Shown here one piece after another: positions 1 through 7,300 of a stretch of 64,000 bases of DNA. The notes under the pieces are model-generated. The model had not been told where the DNA came from and did not search any database. It saw only the letters and a program-made list of their open reading frames with translations. Location: assembly GCA_947452995.1 (NCBI GenBank), contig CANGEV010000009.1, positions 1 through 64,000 on the forward strand, written 5' to 3'. The stretch comes from Chitinophagales bacterium (lineage in GTDB: Bacteria > Bacteroidota > Bacteroidia > Chitinophagales > CAIODY01). How positions within the stretch are numbered: the stretch's first letter is position 1; the number at the start of each line of letters is the position of its first letter. The translations under genes were made by a program, and so were the position numbers.

Positions 1-162
1 GTTGGTGGAACGGCCATAAAAAATGTTCGAATCACAGAACGTGGGCAAGGACAAATGACTGTCTATGCTGAAAACCTAAGTGCAGGAATGTATACCTATT
101 CACTCATTGCTGATGGCAAAGTAGTGGCTACCAAGAAAATGATTTGCGAAAAAAATAATTAG
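1..162 (+). CDS. C-terminal end of a T9SS-secreted protein (5' end outside window)
   Basis: The frame is open from base 1 to a TAG at 160-162 and encodes the last 53 residues of a larger protein. The tail reads AENLSAGMYTYSLIADGKVV followed by a short basic stretch. This is the usual form of a type A T9SS sorting domain: a beta strand, the L-x-x-G-x-Y-x-Y core, then K-rich final residues. Such tails direct export across the outer membrane and are then removed. Nothing can be said about the functional part of the protein because it lies outside the window. The assignment rests on the tail motif only. Confidence 0.7.
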   Translation, partial: VGGTAIKNVRITERGQGQMTVYAENLSAGMYTYSLIADGKVVATKKMICEKNN

Positions 163-197
163 AGGGGAAAGAATAATTTTCAGATGCATACATACAC

Positions 198-231
198 ATA
201 TAAAATTTAATATAAAATTTAATATAAAATA
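198..231. repeat. 12-bp AT-rich tandem repeat, about 2.8 copies
   Basis: The unit ATATAAAATTTA occurs at 198-209 and 210-221, with a partial third copy ending at 231. It lies in non-coding sequence. Confidence 0.8.
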
Positions 232-233
232 TA

Positions 234-408
234 GATGGTGCTTCAATTGCTTTAGCACAAAACTTGGTGGAAGCAAAACCTGCTTTCAATCCTGACTCCA
301 AATTCCAAGCGACTAAAGCAATGGGCGCCATTAGCTACACTTGACCTTGCGCAGGCAAAAATTGAAATTCTAGCGCTTATCGAACTTTTCAACAAAACAA
401 TTTATTAA
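234..408 (+). pseudogene. Possible remnant of a coding sequence with a frameshift
   Basis: From 234 the plus strand reads DGASIALAQNLVEAKPAFNP and continues to a stop near 345. One base over, the reading continues as LDLAQAKIEILALIELFNKT up to a TAA at 406-408. Both halves look like natural protein (amphipathic, Ala/Leu/Lys/Glu rich), but they lie in different frames and no start codon is evident. It may be the eroded C-terminus of a lost gene. I do not recognise the family, and chance coding potential cannot be excluded. Confidence 0.3.
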
Positions 409-530
409 AAAAGCGCTCATGAAATATTGAAAAATAAAATCGTAATTTCAAATCAATAATCAATTAATTAAATAACCTCAAGTGTAGGCTTTACCCCTCG
501 TGAGGGTATTTAAAAGTTATTGAAAACTGT

Positions 531-538
531 TTTATTTG
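531..538 (+). promoter_or_regulatory. Candidate -7 box TTTATTTG
   Basis: The octamer differs by one base from the Bacteroidota -7 consensus TAnnTTTG and ends 12 nt before the ATG at 551. No -33 TTG lies at the usual distance, so this is tentative. Confidence 0.35.
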
Positions 539-550
539 TAAAAAAAAGTC

Positions 551-934
551 ATGGAAATTTCAATCAACCAAGCAAACGAATTACAAGACCAACTTAAAAA
601 TGCAGATCAATTCTATTTAGCAAAATCCTATCTCATCCCTTCAGATCTGCTTTCGCAAGCCCTCAATCTCTCACCCGAACAATTGAGCCAATTTGCAGGC
701 TTACGTATTTATTTAGGTGCAGAATATTCAGCACCCGTTGATCAGGCAGCAAACAATAAAGGAACCCTTACTGTGAGCCCAGTTATTGTGGCCGTTGATA
801 ATAATGGGAATGATATTATGATTCAAACACCAACCGAATCAAACAGCAAAATATTTACTTCATCATTTTTTTGCCCACCTACATGCCCAGCGAATAATAA
901 TTTAAGTGAAAATGCTATTATCAAGATATCTTAA
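551..934 (+). CDS. Hypothetical protein, first gene of the two-component operon
   Basis: This 127-residue protein has no signal peptide and no membrane segment. The N-terminal two thirds (about 1-95) look like a compact cytoplasmic domain with a helical start (ELQDQLKNADQFYLAKSYLI). The C-terminal part is Ser/Asn/Pro-rich and contains two nearby cysteines in a CPPTCP motif. I do not recognise the family. Its TAA overlaps the next ATG by one base (TAATG), so it is very probably co-translated with the membrane protein, kinase and regulator downstream. A role as a sensory or accessory partner of that system is inference from context only. Confidence 0.6.
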   Translation: MEISINQANELQDQLKNADQFYLAKSYLIPSDLLSQALNLSPEQLSQFAGLRIYLGAEYSAPVDQAANNKGTLTVSPVIVAVDNNGNDIMIQTPTESNSKIFTSSFFCPPTCPANNNLSENAIIKIS

Positions 935-1557
935 TGTATCTATTTAATTTTATAGCCACTTTCTCAGTTTTATTTCCATTTATTGCTGGAAATATGATTA
1001 AGAAAAGCTATAAAAATAATTCATTAAATTTTATTATAACCCAATTTGCTACTGTATATGTAGACGCCTATATTTGGGCTGAAATTTTTGCGTGGAAATT
1101 TCACAACAATATACCAATCTACACATTACTCAATCTTGTAGAGTTAGTATTATTTTCATTATTCGTTACAAAGCTTTTACAAAGCAAAAGAGCGCATTTT
1201 ATTATTTTTGTAACAATTACAATTCTATTTGGTGAATACATTTTCAGGAAAAATGTCTGGGAATTTTATTCTTTTTTCTTCAATGTAAAATGCCTAGCAA
1301 TTATTGGTACTTCTTTTTCTGTAATTTATTATTTAATAAAAAACCAATCCATTAATAAAAAAATACTTTTAACCCTCTTTTTCATCCTTAGCATATTGTT
1401 CTACAACCTTTGCACATTCTACATCTACTTATTTTTAGACCATTTACTCCTCAAACAAAATAAGAGTATAATAGAATTGCTCATTTCAATTACACTAACT
1501 GTTGAAATACTGCGGAATGCTAGTTGGTTACTCATATTAAAAAAGTATGGAAACTAA
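934..1557 (+). CDS. Polytopic membrane protein upstream of a histidine kinase
   Basis: The 207 residues form about six hydrophobic segments with short loops, beginning immediately at the N-terminus (YLFNFIATFSVLFPFIAG). There are no recognisable catalytic motifs. Aromatic residues and Ile/Leu are very common and charged residues sit in the loops. The gene starts inside the stop codon of the preceding gene, and its last 11 bases overlap the start of the histidine kinase gene. The kinase has only one membrane helix and no sensor domain. A reasonable inference is that this protein is the membrane sensor or signal-input subunit for it. I do not recognise the family. Confidence 0.65.
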   Translation: MYLFNFIATFSVLFPFIAGNMIKKSYKNNSLNFIITQFATVYVDAYIWAEIFAWKFHNNIPIYTLLNLVELVLFSLFVTKLLQSKRAHFIIFVTITILFGEYIFRKNVWEFYSFFFNVKCLAIIGTSFSVIYYLIKNQSINKKILLTLFFILSILFYNLCTFYIYLFLDHLLLKQNKSIIELLISITLTVEILRNASWLLILKKYGN

Positions 1558-2344
1558 ACTCCTTTACACTTCCCTAGTGTTTTTATCAATGTCAGTATTA
1601 ACATTGATAAGCATTGCCATTTTAATTAAAAGCAAGTTTAGTCATCAAAGAGAACAGAGAGAGGCGAAAATAAAAGCCGAACGTGAACTATTTCGCAAAA
1701 TTTTGACCGAAAAAGAAAAGCATTTATTACACGTTTCACAGGAATTGCATGATATAGTGGGTGTCAAGGTTTTTGGATTGGGGCTTTTACTACAAAGTGA
1801 TGAAACATTCCGTAAGCTGAAAGAGGAGGTCTATGCGCCACAATTTATCCAAGAAATTTTAGCAGAAACCAATGAGATTGCCCAATCCATTCGATCCCTC
1901 TCCCATGAATATCAACCAAGAATTGGTATGGGCGTAAGCTTACAAGGCGCCCTCAACAACTTTATTCAACGTATACTAGAAAGTAAAAAATATAAGTGCC
2001 AGATTCATTTTTCCATGAACGAAAGCGCTATTGAAATAGATGTAAATAGCGCCATTGAAATCTATCGCATACTCTGCGAATTAATCAAGAATATATTGCA
2101 GCACGCTGATGCTAGCAAAGCTGAGCTCTTACTATTTCCTGAAAAAGAATCTGTTTCAATATGGGTGAAAGATAATGGCATCGGTCTGGCAAACGACCCC
2201 AACAGCCTTCAAGGAATAGGTCTTCAGAATATTAAAACCAGATTAAGTCTTTACGGCGGTACCATGAAAATAGAACCTGCGGCGAGTGAACGTGGCACCT
2301 GTATTTTTATAGAAATCCCGTATCTAAGCACTAACGAGAATTAA
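1547..2344 (+). CDS. Sensor histidine kinase, HisKA_3/HATPase_c type (LytS/NarX-like)
   Basis: A 265-residue kinase with one N-terminal transmembrane helix (about 7-27), a charged coiled-coil linker (30-60) and a HisKA_3 dimerisation box with the phospho-acceptor His68 in ELHDIVG. The HATPase_c domain follows, with the N-box (CELIKNILQHA), the DNGIGL motif and the GIGLQNI/G-T-C G2 region near the end. There is no periplasmic sensor domain, so the signal must come from another protein, plausibly the 6-TM protein encoded by the overlapping upstream gene. It should autophosphorylate and pass phosphate to the response regulator encoded one base downstream. Confidence 0.93.
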   Translation: METKLLYTSLVFLSMSVLTLISIAILIKSKFSHQREQREAKIKAERELFRKILTEKEKHLLHVSQELHDIVGVKVFGLGLLLQSDETFRKLKEEVYAPQFIQEILAETNEIAQSIRSLSHEYQPRIGMGVSLQGALNNFIQRILESKKYKCQIHFSMNESAIEIDVNSAIEIYRILCELIKNILQHADASKAELLLFPEKESVSIWVKDNGIGLANDPNSLQGIGLQNIKTRLSLYGGTMKIEPAASERGTCIFIEIPYLSTNEN

Positions 2345-2345
2345 T

Positions 2346-2987
2346 ATGCAAGAAAAAGTTGTAAAAATCTATATTGCAGATGACCATTCCATTATAATTG
2401 ATGGACTGAAATCGATATTAAAGCATGTGCCCAATTTCGAGATTATTGGCAGTAGCACCGACCCCAAACAAGTCCTACAGGATATTATCAAGCTTGCACC
2501 GGACATTGTGGTTATCGACGAATACATGCAAAGTAAAAATGGAAGCGAAATTTTAAATGAATTGAATACTAGTCGGATGCATACGAAATTCGTTTTCCTC
2601 TCTAGTTCTCACGACCAAAATATCATGCTGCTCGTTAAGAAATTAGGGGCACATGCTTTCATCCATAAGAATGTGGGCGCTCAAAACATCATTGAAGTAT
2701 TGCAGGAAGTACATTTGGGCAAAGAACGCTTTGACGATCTCCACCCGGATTTTGATCCGGAGGCGAATACCATCCGAATGCAAAAAGTCCTTACCCCACG
2801 TGAGTTATTACTTCTCAACCTCATCCTTCTAGGACTTACCAATAAAGAAATTGCCGAACGCTTAGACCGTAGCAAACATACCATCGATACGCAACGGAAA
2901 TCACTTTACAAAAAAATCAAACACGAAGGATATACCAGCTTTTCACATATGCAAACAGAAATAGACTGGAGCAAGTTTGATCTATAA
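2346..2987 (+). CDS. Response regulator, NarL/LuxR family
   Basis: The 213-residue protein has an N-terminal receiver domain (about 6-125) with the acidic pocket D12-D13, phospho-acceptor Asp58 in VVIDEYM, and the conserved Lys in FIHKN. A LuxR-type helix-turn-helix follows (about 148-205: LTPRELLLLNLILLGLTNKE and the recognition helix around SKHTIDTQRK). It is the cognate partner of the kinase just upstream (one base between the genes). The last 86 bp of the gene (2902-2987) are part of a 142-bp sequence that recurs identically 8 kb downstream, where only the tail of the gene is present. The copy here is the intact one. Confidence 0.93.
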   Translation: MQEKVVKIYIADDHSIIIDGLKSILKHVPNFEIIGSSTDPKQVLQDIIKLAPDIVVIDEYMQSKNGSEILNELNTSRMHTKFVFLSSSHDQNIMLLVKKLGAHAFIHKNVGAQNIIEVLQEVHLGKERFDDLHPDFDPEANTIRMQKVLTPRELLLLNLILLGLTNKEIAERLDRSKHTIDTQRKSLYKKIKHEGYTSFSHMQTEIDWSKFDL

Positions 2988-3043
2988 TCTTAATTCACCT
3001 TATAAACACGAAAGGCCTTCGTGTCTAGGACTTCTTCAAAGCC
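2902..3043. repeat. 142-bp direct repeat, left copy
   Basis: Identical base for base to 10980-11121 (offset 8078). It spans the last 86 bp of the response regulator gene, a 2-bp spacer, and the last 54 bp of the glycosyltransferase coding sequence on the opposite strand. The two copies bracket the AT-rich T9SS segment. Confidence 0.97.
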
Positions 3044-3142
3044 TAATAGCCAAAGCTGTAAGCGACTAAAAAGTGCTACCCAAAAACTACTCCGTAACAA
3101 TAAAGGAGCTGCGATTAAAACGCTCAACAAATAGTGAATTCC
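2990..3142 (-). pseudogene. Truncated, internally deleted copy of the glycosyltransferase gene at 11068-12594
   Basis: Read on the minus strand, this segment encodes SVLIAAPLLLRSSFWVALFS, then a short Leu-rich stretch, then GFEEVLDTKAFRVYKVN. The intact gene downstream has IVLIAAPLLWQSSFQAAVFS about 100 codons before the same 17-residue C-terminus, so roughly 300 bp (equivalent to 11122-11424) are missing here. The last 54 bp are identical to the intact gene, while the part at 3050-3142 differs by very roughly 20%. No start codon or N-terminal two thirds exist. A 71-codon frame (2990-3205) persists but is unlikely to be functional. The rest of the gap up to 3291 is AT-rich and holds nothing recognisable. 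Confidence 0.85.
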
Positions 3143-3291
3143 CAAAAGTAGACTCACATTCCGCATAAAAGGTGCGCCTTTGCACCTCCGTTTTACACAT
3201 GGCAAGGGTATTGTGCTTACTCGTGAAACCTCCTTATTTTAATTTATAAAAACGTTTACGCACCTTTTAGTTAAATTATTTATATTCACAT

Positions 3292-4211
3292 ATGAAAAAT
3301 AAAGTCATTACAATCTTAATCATCCAACTTTACTTTTGCTTTACCTCTTCTTTTGCGCAAAGCAATATTTACCATATTCCTTGGGCAAAATTGGATGCCG
3401 CATATACTTTCCCTTTTTGGCTAGAAGACAATTTCGGTAATAAAGATACCCTTTATGTCTGTTTTGATCCGCTATGGAGTAATATTCCTGGTGATTCCTC
3501 GATGATAAAACTGGGACATATTAAACGCGCTTCCGCGCAAGGAATGTTCATCGCAAGTACCGAGTATCCCGATTCGTTGCTTGTCTACAAAACTAGTGGG
3601 GTAGATAAGTGGAGCAACTATGGTGCACATATATGGATAAAATTCAATAGTTCTTGTCAAATCAAATTATCATGGGACGTTCAATCACTAAGAAATTCAA
3701 TATTGCCATTTCAAAATACGCCTCTGCTACCAAAAGCAATGGGAGGATTATCGTTTTCGCAAACACCTAGCACAATTCCTGGTCCTTTTTATCAAAGTGA
3801 TGTCTATTTCTCAGACACTCTAAACCAATTGCAATATTTTAGTTACCACCAATCGACCACATTAATATAAATTGGCCATACAAATCAGATAGTATTTATG
3901 ATTTCAATTTTTGGTTGCGCCAATGGAATGATTTCACAAATGCAAACACAATTAAAAACGATGACAAATCAACTATTAAAATAACTCAAAGTGGCCCTAC
4001 CACTTTAATTGTCCAATACGATTATTCAACTACCCCTTTTGATTTTACTTTAAGAAACATCCTTGGTCAAGAACTACAAAAAAAAAGAATGTGTAGTAAC
4101 CACGAAATTATTGAAGTCGACAAGTTTCCTCCAGGTATTTATATTGCATGCATTCAAAACGACTTGGGAAAACCCATATGGAGACAAAAAATATCTATCA
4201 ATAATTTATAG
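3292..4211 (+). pseudogene. T9SS-secreted protein gene broken by one frameshift
   Basis: The first part (3292-3870, 192 codons) starts with a signal peptide (MKNKVITILIIQLYFCFTSS, then FAQ) and stops at a TAA. One frame over, the sequence is open from 3843 and continues without a break as PIDHININWPYKSDSIYDFN and on to a type A T9SS tail (core PGIYIACIQNDLG, end IWRQKISINNL) at 4211. The shift therefore lies within 3843-3870. Joined, the product would be about 306 residues. No slippery heptamer is visible, so a mutation or sequencing error is likelier than programmed frameshifting. The second part has only a TTG as nominal start and is not an independent gene. The C-terminus is closely related to that of the gene at 9855-10964. 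Confidence 0.8.
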
Positions 4212-4225
4212 TTAAGTGGCTTAAA
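4131..4225 (+). repeat. 95-bp near-identical repeat covering the T9SS tail, copy 1
   Basis: Matches 10884-10978 with 5 differences in 95 bp. It covers the final coding part of the sorting tail, the stop codon and about 14 bp beyond. Identity in the non-coding end indicates a DNA-level duplication or gene conversion, not only protein-level conservation. Confidence 0.9.
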
Positions 4226-4317
4226 TCGCTTTAAGTTATTTAACTAAAATAATTATTTATATTTTTTAATTTTAATAAAAATTCAATCAATTTTTCACTA
4301 ATAAAACAGAAAGACAA

Positions 4318-7300
4318 ATGAAAAATAAAATTCTATTTCTACTTATAATACAAGTATGTTTTATTAACTTAAATCAAAAGACAAATGCTCAAACGGATTC
4401 GTTACAATTTATAGCTAACCACATTGCATACACACATGAATTAGACTCACTAGTTGACAAAGAAGGCCATAGAGTTGCACTTGAAGATTTAGCTGTTGGA
4501 CATAAATTAGGTGATGAAAGTAAATACACTTCACAACTTTTATGTACTTCAGGCTACTTTAATTTATGGTTTGAACAAGGTTGTGGAATGGAAGGTAATT
4601 CAGCTATTGAGGTTGCAAGGAGGAATGTATTGTGTAGAGTATTTTACGATCTTTCGCAACTTATTAATTTACCACCTGGAACTACTGTAAGGGTGAATAT
4701 GTGGGTTAGAGACATTCACATGATTACATCTAACCCTTGTACAGCAGGAATACTTGGAGGTGCAACATCATTTTATCCGATTCCATTGGGTATAAACAGT
4801 AGTGGGATTGCTGACAATCTTATTTGGCAAACTATTAATTCTGGAACCGATGCCTATACAAACATCACAACTCCTTTAGCTTCACTTGGAGGAGGCGCTG
4901 GCGTTGGTTTTTACCATGGTTTGGTTGCATTTAATTTTGATAACTGTAATTCGTGGTTTCCTAATAATTCATGGACACCTCCATTAGGATTCCCAACAAG
5001 TTCTAATCAATACGACCTATACACTGTTTGTTTACATGAAGTTGTTCATGCATTAGGATTTGCGTCATTAATTGATGCAAACGGTTTTTCACGATTCGGT
5101 TCAAGTTTAAATTATTTCAGTCGCTATGATATGTTTCTAAAAACATCTGTTTCCAATGGGAATATCCCGCTAATTAATAATACTGGAAATTGTAGCTTGT
5201 ATAACTATACGTTTAACACAAGTATTCCAGGAGGAACATCGGTATTAAATCCAGGCTGTACGGTCGGATATCCATCTAACAGCTCCGTATGTTCAAATGC
5301 AATACGATACGTAAGTACATTAAACCCAAGTCAACCAATTTATACTCCAAATTGTTTTGAGCCTGGTAGCAGTTTAAGTCATTTTGAAGACATGTGTTCT
5401 AACCTACCTTCAACATACATACCTATAAACGATGGCTATTTCACTATGTCAAACGCAAATGGGGCAGGCACAATTAAGCGATATTTAAAAGAGGAAGAAA
5501 AAGATGTATTGTGTGATATTGGCTATGTTCTATCAAACACTTATGGAAATAATTTACAGGTAGCGAACTCGGCTGTAAACTATAATTCTAGTTGTTCAGG
5601 AAATAAAGTAGTAGGGATTAACGATGGAATCATTGGAGGAGCATATCAATTCATTGGCACTGCTGGGGGAGCAGCAGCATCCATTTCAGGCGCAACAATT
5701 CTATCTAATGATTATGATGGATATGCTTCCCCGCCTTTTAATCCAAGTAAATTTGAATGCTTACAAGATATAACAGACCCTTTTGCAGTAATCTCCAATT
5801 CATTTGGCACTAATACAAATACTGTTTCAGTAAATTCAACAATAGTTGGCCAACATTTATTACGCTATATTCCATTAGATTTAGCAACTGGAAGAAGAGG
5901 AAATATCACCTACATTCTAGTTTATTTCAAAAGTGGAAATTGTTTTGGTTCTCCTTGCGAAATTGTAACGAACGGAGGATTTGAAAACGTCAGAAATTTA
6001 GGAGGAACAGGTGTAGCTTGCTCTCCAATTTCAGCTACTATAATAAACAATGCTGATTGCTGGATAACTTTAAGTAACACTTATGATTGCTACAGCTCAG
6101 CAAGTCCTTGCCTTTATGCAGATAATGCATACCCTGCAATTTACTTTTCTCCAAATGCTAATTCAACAGCAGTTTATAACCCTGCACCTTTTCCAAACAC
6201 CACATTTATTGGACTCGGAGGTTGGTATTATAATAATAACGATCCTTCTACTTCAACCAACAATTACTATTTTGAAGCGATTCAAAATCAACTTAATACC
6301 CCATTGATTCCAGGCCAACAATATATTCTTAAAATGATGGTTAAGGCTGGTAATAAAAACAACCATTTTAGTAATCTCGTACTTAGAGTATTCGCTAGTC
6401 AATACGTATTATCGCAAGTAAGCAACCTCATTTCCACTTATTTTAACAACCCCTCAACTCCAGATATTGCACATACAATTTTGGTTCCTAGTACAACAGT
6501 TATAGGGGCGCCAACATATTGGACTTCTGTTAGTGTAACATTTACCTGTCCTAGTATTCCATCAGGTGGAAACCTCAATTATATAGCACTTGTAACCGAT
6601 TTTCAACAAACTGCAAATCTTGCTGGAAATACCCCATTTGGAACCAGCGCTTCTGCATATATATATATTGATGATGTTTCTATTGAACCTTTAAACTCAG
6701 CAATTACATTAAATTTACCTACAACAAGTAGCTGCTCTACAAATTTAATTCCAGACTTATCAATATATTTGAGCACTCCAATACCTGGTGGCGTGTTTTC
6801 AGGTGCAGGTGTTTCCTTTACTGGTGGAATTTATAGTTATAACCCTGCTATCGCAGGTCCGGGCATGCACATTATTTCATACTCTTATACTGATTTTAAT
6901 GGATGTCATCATACCTGTTCGGATAATATTATGGGTGGCCAAATAACACCATTTAATGTTTCATTTAGTAATATTCCAGGAGCTTATGAACCTTTACTGT
7001 GCACTGGAACAACTTCTTCACTCACTGCTACTGTTTCAGGAGGTAGTGGTAACTTTTCCTTCTTATGGTCAACTCCATGCGGTATTATAACAAATACAAC
7101 AAACACTCTTACCACATCTAGTATCTTGTATATAAACAACATGGTTCCTTGTGTATATACACTTAGTGTTACAGATAATATATCCGGGTGCATAATTTCT
7201 ACACCTTATACAATTACAAATTTAAGTACACTTGTGTTATCTACAGCAACTTCAACAAGCACCCTTCCTCAAACATTATCAGGTGCAACAATTCTAGTAT

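Larger units (their letters stand above)
163..550. other. Degraded intergenic spacer
   Basis: This 388-bp stretch holds no intact gene. From left to right it contains an AT-rich tandem repeat (198-231), a possible frameshifted gene remnant on the plus strand (234-408), a very AT-rich stretch, and a candidate -7 box just before the next gene. An imperfect hairpin around 489-505 (CCCT CGTG AGGG) is too weak to call a terminator. Confidence 0.6.

Noticed and set aside
489-505. Imperfect hairpin before the two-component operon
   Set aside because: The stem is only 4-5 bp with a mismatch and no T run, so it is neither a terminator nor a known riboswitch.
3011-3027. Hairpin in CACGAAAGGCCTTCGTG-like sequence (also at 11085-11105) as a terminator
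   Set aside because: It lies within the coding 3' end of the glycosyltransferase frame, has a 6-bp stem and no T run.
2990-3205. The 71-codon minus-strand frame as a real small gene
   Set aside because: It is a deleted and diverged copy of the glycosyltransferase C-terminus. The upstream part (3143-3205) has no similarity to anything recognised.
3843-3870. Programmed frameshifting in the gene at 3292-4211
   Set aside because: No slippery heptamer or downstream hairpin is visible. A mutation or base-call error is simpler.
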